A stretch of DNA of 64,000 bases, from the NCBI RefSeq assembly GCF_012222305.1, contig NZ_CP035730.1, forward strand, positions 1,426,001-1,490,000, given 5' to 3'. This document shows, one piece after another, positions 28,095 through 39,020 of the stretch. Made by a program: the position numbers and the translations under genes. The notes under the pieces were generated by a model that worked only from the letters and a program-made list of their open reading frames with translations, did no database searches and had not been told where the DNA came from. Position 1 is the stretch's first letter; each line of letters opens with the position of its first letter. Source of the stretch: Sulfolobus sp. S-194. GTDB taxonomy: Archaea; Thermoproteota; Thermoprotei_A; Sulfolobales; Sulfolobaceae.

Positions 28095-28844
28095 GTGAAT
28101 GACATAAAAGAAATTGAAGAATACTATTCCCAAGGGAACTTGGTGGCTGCATTAAAGAAAGCTGAAGAAGTTGTTAAGCAGAATCCATCTAAGGAAGCTT
28201 ATAATTTGTTAGGAAAAATCCTCAAGGAATTAGGAGAAGATGATAAAGCCATTGACGCATTTATGAAGGCTGAAAATTATATTGAGATTGCAAAAATATA
28301 TATTTCAAAAGGAATGTATAAGGATGCATTAAACGTTCTTTCTAGTTTTAATGATAAAGAATCAAGAATTTTGAAAGCTTTAATTTATTTAAAGCTTGAA
28401 AATTATGAGGAAGGGAAAGAGGAATTGGTTGGAATTGACGATTCTTCACCTTTATTTTATAAAATTAAAGGGATTATAGATTACTATACTGGAGATACTT
28501 ATGATGCTATAAGGGAATTAAGTATTGCTATTACTCTATATCCCCTTGATGCGGAATTATATTACTATAGGGCTTTAGCTAAAATGAAACTTGGAATGAA
28601 TGCTGAAGACGACTTAAATACTGCAATGAATCTAAATCCCTATTTTGCTGAGGTTTATTTTAGTAAAGGAGTTTTGTTAGAAAACGCTGGAAAACTTGAG
28701 GAAGCTGCTGATTATTACTCTAAAGCAATTAATCTAAAGCCAGAATATACTGAGGCTTACATGAGGAGGGCAAAAGTATATATGAAGTTAGGAAAGGAAG
28801 AAGAAGCTATTTCTGATATAAAGAAAGTTAATGATAAAAAATGA
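28095..28844 (+). CDS. TPR-repeat protein
   Basis: About 249 residues made of six or seven tetratricopeptide units. The clearest are AYNLLGKILKELGEDDKAID, DAELYYYRALAKMKLG, AEVYFSKGVLLENAGKLEEA and TEAYMRRAKVYMKLGKEEEA. These form a solenoid for protein binding. The frame opens at 28074, but GTG at 28095 gives the natural start of the first helix and stands about 30 bp after TTAAATGTTAAATAC, a weak TATA. The stop overlaps the next gene by 4 bp, so the two are coupled. Confidence 0.8.
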   Translation: MNDIKEIEEYYSQGNLVAALKKAEEVVKQNPSKEAYNLLGKILKELGEDDKAIDAFMKAENYIEIAKIYISKGMYKDALNVLSSFNDKESRILKALIYLKLENYEEGKEELVGIDDSSPLFYKIKGIIDYYTGDTYDAIRELSIAITLYPLDAELYYYRALAKMKLGMNAEDDLNTAMNLNPYFAEVYFSKGVLLENAGKLEEAADYYSKAINLKPEYTEAYMRRAKVYMKLGKEEEAISDIKKVNDKK

Positions 28845-29473
28845 GGGAATTCTATTTATTCTCCTTAGTTAGAGATATAATGATAAAGACCTTACAGAAA
28901 GCATCTCAAAATTTTTGCTTTGTGTATAAATTTGAGACTTTATCTCCTTTCACAGCTATAGGATCTTCAGGAAGCTTAATTTTGAAAGGCACTGTTAGAA
29001 AAGATCGGGGAATACTCTATAGTAACTTCAAAAGAAAAGTTTCATTTTCACTAAAGGAGGGAAAAATTATCGTAGGAAAAGAGGGGGAGTACTCTCCTTT
29101 TGATTTCTCCTTTCAAGACAAACTGGTTGAAAAAATGTGTTATTGGGAAAAAGAAGCGTTATGTGCGACTCATAGGAACAAAGTCAAGCTTAAAATTATT
29201 GATGGTAAGAATGTATTAAGTTCCTTGAGTGAAGATATAAAGAATCAACTTTCGTTAATTCTTTTTAACTACTTTAGGAAAGAGGTAGGTTATACATTCG
29301 ATAAACCAATAACCTTATACAAGGTCGTTGTAAGTAATGAGAAAGTTTATTTACAGTTTGTAAGCAATTGGAGTTTTTGGTATATTAATATTGAAGAATT
29401 TGCAAAAAAGGATTACTCCCTTATCCCTCTAATTAGATTGAGTAAGGAGATTAAAGAGACTCTAAATAAGTGA
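28841..29473 (+). CDS. Hypothetical protein coupled to TPR gene
   Basis: 210 residues, mixed beta/alpha, not recognised. A beta-rich part (residues 30-75) has FTAIGSSGSLILKGTVRKD. A CYWEKEALCATHRNK segment (about residues 106-120) has two cysteines, and a C-terminal beta part has VVVSNEKVYLQFVSNWSFWYI. It overlaps the TPR gene by 4 bp and may be its client. Its 3' end overlaps the convergent GIY-YIG gene by 61 bp, so both transcripts would be complementary there. Confidence 0.65.
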   Translation: MREFYLFSLVRDIMIKTLQKASQNFCFVYKFETLSPFTAIGSSGSLILKGTVRKDRGILYSNFKRKVSFSLKEGKIIVGKEGEYSPFDFSFQDKLVEKMCYWEKEALCATHRNKVKLKIIDGKNVLSSLSEDIKNQLSLILFNYFRKEVGYTFDKPITLYKVVVSNEKVYLQFVSNWSFWYINIEEFAKKDYSLIPLIRLSKEIKETLNK

Positions 29474-29781
29474 GAAGGATTTTCATTATCATCAGTAGAT
29501 CCGAAACCCTTTACGTAATCAAATTCTAGAAGTAGTTTTGCTATTTCTTTCTCTTGTAATGGTAATATTATTGCAAAAAGAGGTTCACAGAGTTCAGACA
29601 AATAATCAATATGCCAATGCTTCTTTCTTTTTTCTTTAGAAAAATGTCTACTTATTCTCTTATCACAATACAATCCACATGAACCCACATAAGCATAATA
29701 GCCCTCTTGTATAGGGAAGATTTTACTTTTAGTGATCACGTTTACTTCCTTGCAGTAAAAAACTATTATATAACCTTTCAT
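29413..29781 (-). CDS. GIY-YIG-like nuclease (DUF123 family)
   Basis: 122 residues. GYYAYVGSCGL stands for the GIY-YIG core, followed by DKRISRHFSKEKRKKHWHIDYL with the usual Arg and His residues of DUF123, and a C-terminal FGSTDDNENPSHLFRV, which has the ...SDCxxxSHLF form of the family (here Cys replaced). DUF123 proteins may cut DNA; substrates are unproven. Convergent overlap with the upstream hypothetical gene. Confidence 0.8.
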   Translation of the reverse strand: MKGYIIVFYCKEVNVITKSKIFPIQEGYYAYVGSCGLYCDKRISRHFSKEKRKKHWHIDYLSELCEPLFAIILPLQEKEIAKLLLEFDYVKGFGSTDDNENPSHLFRVSLISLLNLIRGIRE

Positions 29782-29851
29782 AATATGATGTAAAATAAAT
29801 GAACTAAAAAATTGATAAAGTTTTATTACTGATTAGTGAATATTAAAACAT

Positions 29852-30175
29852 ATGAGTGAAAAGTTATATGATGCAAAAGATGTTATAAGATGTTGTTACA
29901 AACTTTCAGATACTGATATAGATTGTTTGTTTAAACTTATTGAATTAAATAAGCCAGTAACATCAGATGAACTTTCTCAAATAATGAAAGTAAGTAAGAC
30001 TACAGTAGAGAATAGTTTAAAGAAACTAATTGATTCTGGCCTAGTAATAAGAAGTAAGAGTGAGGATAAGAAAATTGGTAGACCAAAATATTATTACTCT
30101 ATAGTTGAAAACATAGTTAACAAGATAAGGGAAGATTTGTTAAATTGCTCGAAGAAAATGCAACTATCATTGTAA
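29852..30175 (+). CDS. Winged-helix transcription regulator (TrmB/Lrs14-like)
   Basis: 107 residues. Helices 2-3 of the DNA-binding domain are VTSDELSQIMKVSKTTVENS, followed by LKKLIDSGLVIRS and the wing DKKIGRPKYYYSI. The short tail could mediate dimers. Cys residues near the start (CCYKLSDTDIDC) are unusual and could sense redox state. TTTTATTA about 30 bp before the ATG at 29852 fits a leaderless promoter. Targets unknown; the divergent GIY-YIG gene is one candidate. Confidence 0.8.
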   Translation: MSEKLYDAKDVIRCCYKLSDTDIDCLFKLIELNKPVTSDELSQIMKVSKTTVENSLKKLIDSGLVIRSKSEDKKIGRPKYYYSIVENIVNKIREDLLNCSKKMQLSL

Positions 30176-30724
30176 TATAGTTTCTTTTAGTTTCTTTCTA
30201 ATTTTATGTAACCTTTCTATGTTTGTAAAAGAGTTTAATAAAAGAAATAAGGAATTAAAACTAAATCCTAAAGCGATTCCTATAAAGATTAAAGGATAAG
30301 GAGTTATAAGACTTATGAAGAGAATTATTAAAGAAGAATATGACATTATCATACCCAACTCCATATTCTTCTTAGAATTTAGGTAAGCCATATTCATTAT
30401 ATCAATCAAGTTTAAGGAATCTAACAAGGCTTTTAAACCACTTTTTAACGATTTTAACTTCTCTTCTACTTGAGATGATAATAAATCTACAGTAGGAAAA
30501 GTTCTTAAACCTACTAATATCTCTTCTAATAATTCTTGAGCTTCATCAGCTGAGACCACATCTAAGTAATTTTTAAAAGAAGATAATGAGGCAATAGATT
30601 TTAATGTAATCCATTCGCCCTCTATTTTTTTAAACTTTACTTTTAGTACGAAGTATTGGAGAATTATATTTATAATCGATGCCAATAAACCTACAAATAT
30701 CAGCTCATAAATTTGATTTACCAT
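30167..30724 (-). CDS. Membrane protein with cytoplasmic helical domain, unknown
   Basis: 185 residues. One helix at residues 8-25, a soluble helical part (30-125), and two helices at 125-170 (MGMIMSYSSLIILFISLI-like and IFIGIALGFSFNSLFLLL). Its start shares a base with the stop of the winged-helix gene upstream, so they form one transcript. It may sense the membrane state for the two regulators. Not recognised. Confidence 0.6.
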   Translation of the reverse strand: MVNQIYELIFVGLLASIINIILQYFVLKVKFKKIEGEWITLKSIASLSSFKNYLDVVSADEAQELLEEILVGLRTFPTVDLLSSQVEEKLKSLKSGLKALLDSLNLIDIMNMAYLNSKKNMELGMIMSYSSLIILFISLITPYPLIFIGIALGFSFNSLFLLLNSFTNIERLHKIRKKLKETILQ

Positions 30725-31008
30725 TATAATAATTCTTTAGATAACTCATTAATAAGCTCTGCTAATTGAAATTCTAGGTTTCTAACCTTATTCAATCTGT
30801 CTAATAGCGCTAAACCCTTATCAGTTATAACATATGATCCCTCTTTCTCTTCTACATATCCGTTTTTTTCTAAGTAATCAATATATTTTTTTAGAATAGA
30901 AAAACTCAAATTAGCATTTTTCATTAACGCTGATTTAGAGTTACGCCCATCTTTGATGTTTTCCAATATATCTGCTACTATGTCAAATTTGTCTCTCTTG
31001 GACCTCAT
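30724..31008 (-). CDS. Small winged-helix protein (HTH_45-like)
   Basis: 94 residues: DIVADILENIKDG first helix, SKSALMKNANLSFSILKKYI as helix-turn-helix, DYLEKNGYVEEKEGSYVITD as wing and KGLALLDRL as the dimer helix start. This is the pattern of archaeal HTH_45 (PF14947) regulators. It follows the larger winged-helix gene by about 35 bp and precedes the membrane protein gene without gap. Confidence 0.8.
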   Translation of the reverse strand: MRSKRDKFDIVADILENIKDGRNSKSALMKNANLSFSILKKYIDYLEKNGYVEEKEGSYVITDKGLALLDRLNKVRNLEFQLAELINELSKELL

Positions 31009-31042
31009 ACAACTTTATATTAGAATCATCACTTAAAAAGAT

Positions 31043-31660
31043 TTATATAGACTTGTCTTTTTGGCTTATTTCTTCTTTTTCTAACATTTCTTTTAATATT
31101 CTATAATCCTTTTCGCCCCTATACTTCTCTATTATTTTTAAAATAGCCTCTGTTTCTTCCTTTGTATAAGATTTCTGAACTAATTTATATAATTTTTCCA
31201 TGACTTCAATTAGAGGTTGAATAGATTCTATATACTCAGGAATAGTTAGTTCTGGCATTGAACTATATAGATTAATTAACCCTATAGATATAATTGATAA
31301 ACCTTCTTGAACTATATTCTTTAATTGTTCTATTTGCTGATTCTTATCTTGCAACTTCAAAATTTCATCTTTCCTAGTATTTAATTCCTTAACATATTCA
31401 GCTATTTTTAACTTTTGAATATCTAGATTTATCATGGCATCACGCACATTCTTAGAAGATACGTATCTAACTTCCCCTTGACCTAAATTTGTAACTTTAA
31501 CCAAATCTTTTATAATTAATTCTTCAACACTTCTCATCACACTTTCTTTAGTCATCAAAGGTGATAATAAAGATATCAATGCAGAAGCATCAATTCCAGC
31601 TGGTCCAGATTGAGATATAGTAGTTAAAACTAATCTATCCCTTTTATTTAAGAATTCCAT
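31043..31660 (-). CDS. Winged-helix protein with long coiled-coil C-terminus
   Basis: About 205 residues from the ATG at 31660. The longer frame to 31765 would lie over the first codons of the phosphomevalonate kinase, so I reject it. Residues 1-75 are winged-helix (RDRLVLTTISQSG, TKESVMRSVEELIIKDLVKV). Residues 90-135 form a charged coiled coil and the end is helical (YTKEETEAILKIIEKYRGEK). Probably a regulator specific to Crenarchaeota. Start region faces the mevalonate operon divergently. Confidence 0.75.
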   Translation of the reverse strand: MEFLNKRDRLVLTTISQSGPAGIDASALISLLSPLMTKESVMRSVEELIIKDLVKVTNLGQGEVRYVSSKNVRDAMINLDIQKLKIAEYVKELNTRKDEILKLQDKNQQIEQLKNIVQEGLSIISIGLINLYSSMPELTIPEYIESIQPLIEVMEKLYKLVQKSYTKEETEAILKIIEKYRGEKDYRILKEMLEKEEISQKDKSI

Positions 31661-31698
31661 GAAAGACAAAAATAAAATGAAGCTAAAAAATTCATCAT

Positions 31699-32643
31699 GT
31701 GATATCCGCTCCAGGCAAAATATTATGGATTGGCAGTTATTCAGTAGTATTTGGCGGGATTTCACACGTTATAGCAATAAATAGGAGAGTAAGATGCGAT
31801 ATAAAAAGTTCTCAGAATCTCATTTTTGAAACAACATACGGTATTTTTAAAGAGAAAGGAAACGAATTAATCGAAAGTGTAATAACTGTTTTTAAAGAAA
31901 AGTTTGGAAATTTACCTCCATTTCATGTGAAACTTTTTAATGATAAGGATTTTCAAATACATGGTAAAAAAACTGGTTTAGGGAGTTCCTCAGCATCAAC
32001 AGTAGCTTTAACTGCTTGTATCTATTATCACTTATTCAATAACTTAAACAAAGATGAAATATACAAGTTAGCACAGAAAGCTAATTATATAAGGCAAAAA
32101 GGTATAGGGAGTGGTTTTGATATTGCCTCAGCCGTCTACGGTTCAATAGTTTATAGAAGATTTTACGATATAGAGAAAGTAGATAGTGTAATTGAACCCC
32201 TTAAGATAGGAAATTATGAGATGCTCTTAGGTTTTATAGGTGAAAGCTTCAACACTGTAAACTCTGTAGCTAAGTTTATTGAAAAAAGCAATGACGAGGA
32301 GTTTAAGAAAGTAATGAAATACATTGACGAGGAAAACATAATGGCAATAAAACTTATAAAGTTAGGTAAAATTGAGGAAGCCATTGAACATGTTAAACTT
32401 GCTAGAAAGTTTTTAAATGGATTAGCTAGAAAAATAGTTGGTATAGAGATAGAGAATGAGAAGATAAGAAGGCTAATTGAAATAGCTGAAAATGATGCAT
32501 TAATTGCCTTATCTCCTGGAGCTGGAGGAGAATCAGTATTTGCTTTAGGAAAAGATTTATCAAAGGTAAAAGAAAAGTGGGAAAAAGAAAACGTTATAGT
32601 TATAGAGTTAAAAGAGGATGAGGGTTTAAGAATTGAGGCTTGA
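31699..32643 (+). CDS. Phosphomevalonate kinase (GHMP family)
   Basis: 314 residues. GHMP motif 1 is [18 protein letters not shown] near the start, motif 2 (ATP phosphate loop) is [15 protein letters not shown] near residue 95, and the third glycine-rich motif is [14 protein letters not shown] near the end. It phosphorylates mevalonate 5-phosphate for isoprenoid lipid synthesis. Sulfolobales keep this eukaryote-like branch, unlike most archaea, and the immediate neighbour is the decarboxylase that uses its product, which confirms the call. The next gene overlaps by 11 bp. Confidence 0.9.
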   Translation: MISAPGKILWIGSYSVVFGGISHVIAINRRVRCDIKSSQNLIFETTYGIFKEKGNELIESVITVFKEKFGNLPPFHVKLFNDKDFQIHGKKTGLGSSSASTVALTACIYYHLFNNLNKDEIYKLAQKANYIRQKGIGSGFDIASAVYGSIVYRRFYDIEKVDSVIEPLKIGNYEMLLGFIGESFNTVNSVAKFIEKSNDEEFKKVMKYIDEENIMAIKLIKLGKIEEAIEHVKLARKFLNGLARKIVGIEIENEKIRRLIEIAENDALIALSPGAGGESVFALGKDLSKVKEKWEKENVIVIELKEDEGLRIEA

Positions 32644-33613
32644 AGCTGAAGCCATTGCTCCTTCAAATATTGCAATTATAAAATACTGGGGTAAAAGAAA
32701 TGAGGAGTTAAACTTACCATTAAACTCCTCACTTTCTGTAACTTTGTCTGGATTAGAAGTTAGGACTAGAATAATTTTCTCAAAAGAATTTGCAAAAGAC
32801 GAGGTGTATATTAATGGAGAAAAGGCAAAAGATGAAGAAGTGAGAGAATATAGTGGTAGAGTTTTAAATATATTTAGAAAGTTATATGGTCAAGAAATTT
32901 ATGCTAAAGTGGAGTCATGGAGTAATTTTCCTAAATCCACTGGATTAGCTTCTTCAGCTGCAGGAATAGCTGCGTTAGTTTATGCCGCTAATGAAGCCCT
33001 AGGTTTAAGCTTGTCACAAAGAGAATTATCAAAAATTGCAAGAATTGGTTCTGGTAGTGCTTGCAGAAGTACTGCTGGAGGATTTGTACTCTGGGAGAAG
33101 GGAGAAAGAGATGATGGTGAAGATTCATACTGTTACTCTCTTTTTCCTGAAACTCACTGGAGAGAACTGGTAGATATTATTGCAATTGTAAGTGAGAGAA
33201 GTAAGAAAATCTCCTCCAGAGAAGGAATGATAATTACTTCTAAGACATCAAATCTAATGAAATGCAGGCTAAAGTTTATAGAAGAAACCTTACCTAAAGT
33301 AATTAAAAGCATAGAGGAAAGGAACGAGGAAGAATTCTACTATTGGTTAATGAGACATAGTAACAATATGCATGCTGTTATCTTAGATTCATGGCCATCA
33401 TTCTTTTACTTGAACGATACTTCATTAAAAATTATAGAATGGACTCAGGAGTTTGGAAAAGCTGGATATACTTTTGATGCCGGGCCAAATCCTCATATCT
33501 TTACTACTGAAAAATACAAGGACGAAGTGATAAGTTTTCTTAACTCTATAGGCGTTAATAAAATAATTATCTCGAAAGTAGGAAGTGGGCCAAAAGCTAG
33601 CAAGCTTCTTTAA
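32633..33613 (+). CDS. mvaD: Diphosphomevalonate decarboxylase
   Basis: 326 residues, start TTG at 32633, overlapping the kinase by 11 bp. Signature parts: [20 protein letters not shown] and [10 protein letters not shown] at the N-terminus, [18 protein letters not shown] as phosphate loop, [14 protein letters not shown] with the catalytic Arg/Ser residues, and [12 protein letters not shown] with the catalytic aspartate. It makes isopentenyl diphosphate from mevalonate diphosphate with ATP. The pair secures a eukaryote-type mevalonate pathway. Its last 17 bp overlap the convergent HD-domain gene. Confidence 0.93.
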   Translation: MRLEAEAIAPSNIAIIKYWGKRNEELNLPLNSSLSVTLSGLEVRTRIIFSKEFAKDEVYINGEKAKDEEVREYSGRVLNIFRKLYGQEIYAKVESWSNFPKSTGLASSAAGIAALVYAANEALGLSLSQRELSKIARIGSGSACRSTAGGFVLWEKGERDDGEDSYCYSLFPETHWRELVDIIAIVSERSKKISSREGMIITSKTSNLMKCRLKFIEETLPKVIKSIEERNEEEFYYWLMRHSNNMHAVILDSWPSFFYLNDTSLKIIEWTQEFGKAGYTFDAGPNPHIFTTEKYKDEVISFLNSIGVNKIIISKVGSGPKASKLL

Positions 33614-34795
33614 GTTTTTCATAGTATTTTCTCATTTTATCCTCCATACTATGATGATATACTATTATCGCTTTCTTTAAGTCTCTTATTGCTGTTATGA
33701 GATTAGAGAATTGTGAGAGAGGAGAAAGTTTACCTTCATCATAAATATATATGGCCTCATTTTCCTCTTTGTACGGGACATCAAAGAATTCATAATATAT
33801 TATTTTACCTTCAGTTTCTCTCATAAGTTCTATTAGTTCTTCTCTATCTATAATGCTAGAACATTCTTGTGTTATATCCTTTTTAATTCTCTTATATCCA
33901 TTTCTATAGAGTATAGGCTGTTTAAATCCTATTTCTTCTATCATATTTAATATTTTATAATCTGTTATTTCTTCTATGTCATTAAGATCTATTTTATTTT
34001 GTCTAATTAACTTTGAAATTGCATGAGAAAGAATAGCGTTATACATTCCGACAACACTATGAAAATAAACGTTCTTAAACATATACATTCTAGCTAAGAG
34101 AAATTGCTCAACTATTGGAATAGCTTTCTTTAATATAGCTATTTTTCCGTCAACATAAACTAAAACTCTCTTTAATCTTTCTATATCATAACTGCCATAA
34201 CCTACACCTGCATAATAAGAATCTCTAAGTAAATAGTCACCCCTATCAGCATCAACAAAGTTAGATATTATCTGTAAAGCAAATTTCTCTTCTTCATTAG
34301 CAGGATTACCGCCAATAACGTTAATCAGAAACTTAACAGGATCTGTGATGTTACTATTCTTACCAACTTTCTCGAATAAGTAAGAGTACTTAGAAATTAA
34401 CCTTAAACCGTATTTTACATGAGTTTCTTTTCCGTAGTACTCAATTTTCTCTTTATAAACGTCTCTAGTAACTTGTAAAGCTGACTCAAAAGTGTGAGAA
34501 AATGCTACATGGCCAATATCATGCAATAAGGCTGAAAGGGAGACTAATTTAGCGTAATCTTCAGTTAAAAAATCTATCTTACTGTTACTAGAAATGTAGT
34601 GGAGAAACTCCTTAGCTAGATGCATTGCTCCTAAACTATGCTCAAACCTAGTATGTCTCATTCCTGGATAAACCATATATGCTAAACCAGTTTGTGAAAT
34701 AAACCTTAATCGCTGAAAAAAGGGAGAAGAAATTACTGGTAAGATATCATCTGGAACTTCTATGTAACCATGTATAGGATCTCTTATAATCTTCA

Positions 34796-34796
<1 letters not shown>
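33597..34796 (-). CDS. HD-domain phosphohydrolase (dNTPase-like)
   Basis: 399 residues. The N-terminal [13 protein letters not shown], then [20 protein letters not shown] and [16 protein letters not shown], give the first metal histidine. [18 protein letters not shown] is the HD pair, and [18 protein letters not shown] holds the last aspartate. This is the YdhJ/SAMHD1-like group, which hydrolyses dNTPs or nucleotides. Its start codon shares one base with the stop of the MTA phosphorylase gene, so a role in nucleotide salvage is likely. Confidence 0.88.
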
Positions 34797-35540
<744 letters not shown>

Positions 35541-35599
35541 ATTAATCATTACAGCCGGCGCTCATCATCCACTTAACAAGTATAAACAGTAATATTAAA

Positions 35600-35854
35600 A
35601 TGTTAGAAAGATTTGGAATAAGGTTTAAAAACACAGAAGTAATATTTCATCTTATGAAAGAGAGAGTAGTTGAAGCAAAAAGATTAGTAGGAAAAAAGAC
35701 CGTGAGGGGGAAGACTTACGAATATGAATACTATACACTACCATTAAATCTATATATACCAAAGTCTATGATCGAAAAACATGGGACTAAATATTTACTA
35801 CAAGTTGATGAAGAATCTGGTACTATTACTATTAAACCTACTGAGAGTAAATAG
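35600..35854 (+). CDS. Small conserved protein, AbrB/SpoVT-like tail possible
   Basis: 84 residues. A basic first half (LMKERVVEAKRLVGKKTVRG) is followed by LPLNLYIPKSMIEKHGTKYL and VDEESGTITIKP, which looks like one swapped-hairpin AbrB unit. That suggests a DNA-binding or structural role. Divergent from the MTA phosphorylase gene and single. AAGTATAAAC stands about 20 bp before the ATG. Confidence 0.6.
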   Translation: MLERFGIRFKNTEVIFHLMKERVVEAKRLVGKKTVRGKTYEYEYYTLPLNLYIPKSMIEKHGTKYLLQVDEESGTITIKPTESK

Positions 35855-35885
35855 TTATTTTACTAAATCCCCCCGATGATCAAAG

Positions 35886-37199
35886 TTATATTTTTCCATA
35901 ATCTTTCATAACATCTATAAATATTTCTTTCAGGTATTCATAACTAGAATCAACAGAACATTTTCTAAGTGTTTCTTTACCTAAAGAATATTTCTCTGGA
36001 TCTCTAAGAACAGTATTTAACTTATCAGCTAGATCTTGATAATCACCTCTTTTGAAAACAAATCCATTTCCACCATCTATAATCAACTCACTGATACCAG
36101 CTCCACTACTTACAATTGCTGGTTTACCATATACCCATCCTTCACACACAGTAAGTCCAAATCCTTCAATGTTAGAAGGTAAGAGTATAACATTCGAAGC
36201 TTCATATATAGCATATAGTTCTTCATCTGGAACATAGCCAGTGAAAACTACTTTGTCTTTAACGTTAATCTGCTCGGCTAAGGTTTGCAATTTCTTAGCC
36301 CATACATTAGCTTTTCCAGTACCCAAAGCTCCACTAGTGAAGCTACCATTTCCAACTAAAAGTAATTTAGCATTATCTACATATTTCATTGCTTGTATAG
36401 CCACATCTTGGCTTTTCATAGGATCCATTCTAGCTACGACTGTAACTATCTTATCATCTCCTTTTATCCCATATTTTTCTTTAACTTTCTCAACTTCTTG
36501 TCTTGATACTTTCCTATACTCTTGAGGATCTATGAAGGGATAAACTTGCTTTACTCTTCCTTTAATTCCTGCCCTTAACATACCTTCTAAATCCCTTTTT
36601 GTACTTACTATAACGCCATCAAAACCTTCAAAAGTCCTGATTAGAAACTCTCTCATCTTATGTGATAAATATTCTGGGACAAATGGTATATGATACCATA
36701 AAACAGCGGGTGCTGAAGGTCCTATAATTCCGCCAATAAGAAGTTGCTGAAAATCATTAATAAAATAAATATCGGTGTCCTTGTAAAACTCTAATAATTT
36801 TTGAGCTGATAACCAATTATAAGTCGCATAAGCAATATAATCATCAGGCTGAATTTCATATTTAGATAATCCATGTGCCTCGTTATAAATTCCCTCTTTA
36901 AATCTAGTATAACCTTGTAAATCTTTAGGGTTTAAATCTACGAAATATATATTTAAGTCCTTATATTTAACTTCTGGAGGATAGCCCGGACCAAGCGAAA
37001 CCCATCTAGTCTTACTAAATTTTTTACTTAGTGCAAGCATCATTTTTGCTACTCCACCTACAGATATGTAATAATCTGACGGATCGAGCAAAGAAACATC
37101 AATGGGAAATGAGAGAAATCCATACTTATCAACTAAATCCCTATATGTGTATCTAAATCTAATTGGTGGTGTTTGAGTGTTTATAGCGACAGAAAACAT
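35886..37199 (-). CDS. GT4-family glycosyltransferase, glucan/trehalose synthase type
   Basis: 437 residues, two Rossmann domains. The N-terminal part has [19 protein letters not shown]. The C-terminal part has [49 protein letters not shown] and the E-x7-E donor site [16 protein letters not shown]. The next, divergent gene is a GH15 glucoamylase, so a role in alpha-glucan or trehalose turnover is the best guess. ATG at 37199 is directly next to the in-frame ATG of the divergent gene, with a shared TATA region at 37213-37228. Confidence 0.82.
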   Translation of the reverse strand: MFSVAINTQTPPIRFRYTYRDLVDKYGFLSFPIDVSLLDPSDYYISVGGVAKMMLALSKKFSKTRWVSLGPGYPPEVKYKDLNIYFVDLNPKDLQGYTRFKEGIYNEAHGLSKYEIQPDDYIAYATYNWLSAQKLLEFYKDTDIYFINDFQQLLIGGIIGPSAPAVLWYHIPFVPEYLSHKMREFLIRTFEGFDGVIVSTKRDLEGMLRAGIKGRVKQVYPFIDPQEYRKVSRQEVEKVKEKYGIKGDDKIVTVVARMDPMKSQDVAIQAMKYVDNAKLLLVGNGSFTSGALGTGKANVWAKKLQTLAEQINVKDKVVFTGYVPDEELYAIYEASNVILLPSNIEGFGLTVCEGWVYGKPAIVSSGAGISELIIDGGNGFVFKRGDYQDLADKLNTVLRDPEKYSLGKETLRKCSVDSSYEYLKEIFIDVMKDYGKI

Positions 37200-37212
37200 A
37201 TGAAAAATTTTC

Positions 37213-37228
37213 CGCTTATATTTATAAA
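37213..37228. promoter_or_regulatory. Shared divergent TATA region for GT4 and GH15 genes
   Basis: TATATTTATAAA reads as a TATA box on both strands. It is about 20 bp before the GT4 start at 37199 on one side and 27 bp before the GTG at 37251 on the other. One promoter core would thus drive both genes. Confidence 0.5.
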
Positions 37229-37250
37229 GTTTTTAGAGTATTATGCCTCC

Positions 37251-39020
37251 GTGAACTATGCATTCTTATCTAATGGGATAACTTCAGCGTTAGAATCGCA
37301 AGGAAGTATAGATTGGTTTCCAGTACCTAGGTTTGATTCTCAATCTATATTCACAAAAATATTAGACAACGAGAAGGGCGGATATTTCTCAGTGAGACCA
37401 GAAGAATATGATAGAATTCAAGAAGAATATATAGGATACTCACTCATCTTAAAGACAACATTTAAGAAAAATGAGTTAAAGGCAATGGTTATAGATTTTT
37501 TACCCATTTCATTGCCAGCAATTATAAGACTTTACGATACCGAACTTCCATTAGAGGTAAATATTATACCTGTTTTTAACTATGCTTTGATAAATGCTGG
37601 GACAGAAATTGTAAAAGATGGTGTCATATATAGAAATCCTCTATCAAAAGAAGGAATAGAACTATTAGTCTATGGCAACTATGAAATTATTAGCCCTTAC
37701 AAGCTGATCATAAAGCCTGGAAAAGGATACCTTTACTTACTCTATTCAAAAGATTTAAGATACGGATTATTTAGCCAAAAAGGCTTCGTCTACTCGAAAC
37801 CATATGAAGCTTTTTCAAAACTCATTGCACTCAGTGAAAAAGAATTAAGTAGAGCTAAAAGAATAAGAAAAACAGAAAGATTCAAGGATATATACTATAG
37901 ATCTATATCCGTACTTTTAGGATTACTATATAGACCCTCTGGAGGAATTATCGCTTCTCCTACCACATCCTTACCGGAAATAATCGGTATGGAAAGGAAT
38001 TGGGATTATAGATATGTATGGGTTAGAGATGCTTCTTATGCTACAGAAGCATTAATTAAAGCAAACCTATTAACACAAGCTAGACGATCTTTGGATTTTA
38101 TAATAAGTGTAATAGATCCTTCGTCTAAAAGTTTTGATCATCCACTTTATACAATAGATGGAACAGCGCCACCAGCTGAAGAAAACCTCGATTGGATATC
38201 AGGTTTCAAAAATTCAAAACCAGTTAGAGTAGGAAATGCTGCTTATTTACAAATTCAAATGGACATTGAAGGTGCATTTATGCACACTCTTCATGAATAT
38301 TATAAAGAAACTCAAGACGATGAATATATTGATAGTAATTATTGGGCAATAGAAGCTATTGCAACATGGGTAAAATCTTATTGGAGAGAACCAAGTACAG
38401 ATATTTGGGAAGAGAGAGGAGTAACAAGACATTATGTACACACAAAACTCATGTCTTGGGTTGCTTTAGATAGAGCTTATAAACTAGCTGAAGCATTAGG
38501 ATACAAAAAAGAAGCAGAGGAATGGAAGAGTGTAGCTAACGAAATTAAAGAAGATGTAATGATACACGGTATAGTAGAAGGGAGTTTTGTAAGATATTAT
38601 GGTGGGAACGAAATCGATTCTGCATTACTAACTCTACCGTTATATGACTTCGTGGATGCTAATGATAAAATATTCTTAAACACACTTAGAAGAATAGAGA
38701 ACGAATTAAAAATAGAGGATGGACTTTATTTAAGATATAAAAAAGATTTCTTAGGTAGTGTGGTTCATCCATTTGCTTTAGTAACTCCATGGATGGCAAG
38801 AGTTTATATTAGATTAAACAAAGTTGAAGATGCAATAAGATTATTAGAGAAATTAGATAAGTGTAGTAATTCACTAAAGCTACTAGGAGAGCATATTGAT
38901 CAAAAAAGCTGTGAGGCAAGAGGTAATTTTCCTCACTCATTTCCTCATGCGGGTATAATTTTAAGTATAATCGAATTAGAGGAGAAATTAAATGCAGAAA
39001 ATAATACAACTAATAAATGA
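37251..39020 (+). CDS. GH15 glucoamylase-type alpha-glucosidase
   Basis: About 589 residues from GTG at 37251. The N-terminal beta domain has AFLSNGITSALESQGSIDWF and PVPRFDSQS. The (alpha/alpha)6 domain has NWDYRYVWVRDASYATEAL, the general acid in DIWEERGVTRHYVHTK, LLTLPLYDFVD and the base near SCEARGNFPHSFPHAGI. It releases glucose from alpha-glucans such as glycogen or trehalose-like substrates. The frame extends to 37173, but only the GTG has a TATA box at the right distance and begins where relatives begin. Last 29 bp overlap the next gene. Confidence 0.88.
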   Translation: MNYAFLSNGITSALESQGSIDWFPVPRFDSQSIFTKILDNEKGGYFSVRPEEYDRIQEEYIGYSLILKTTFKKNELKAMVIDFLPISLPAIIRLYDTELPLEVNIIPVFNYALINAGTEIVKDGVIYRNPLSKEGIELLVYGNYEIISPYKLIIKPGKGYLYLLYSKDLRYGLFSQKGFVYSKPYEAFSKLIALSEKELSRAKRIRKTERFKDIYYRSISVLLGLLYRPSGGIIASPTTSLPEIIGMERNWDYRYVWVRDASYATEALIKANLLTQARRSLDFIISVIDPSSKSFDHPLYTIDGTAPPAEENLDWISGFKNSKPVRVGNAAYLQIQMDIEGAFMHTLHEYYKETQDDEYIDSNYWAIEAIATWVKSYWREPSTDIWEERGVTRHYVHTKLMSWVALDRAYKLAEALGYKKEAEEWKSVANEIKEDVMIHGIVEGSFVRYYGGNEIDSALLTLPLYDFVDANDKIFLNTLRRIENELKIEDGLYLRYKKDFLGSVVHPFALVTPWMARVYIRLNKVEDAIRLLEKLDKCSNSLKLLGEHIDQKSCEARGNFPHSFPHAGIILSIIELEEKLNAENNTTNK

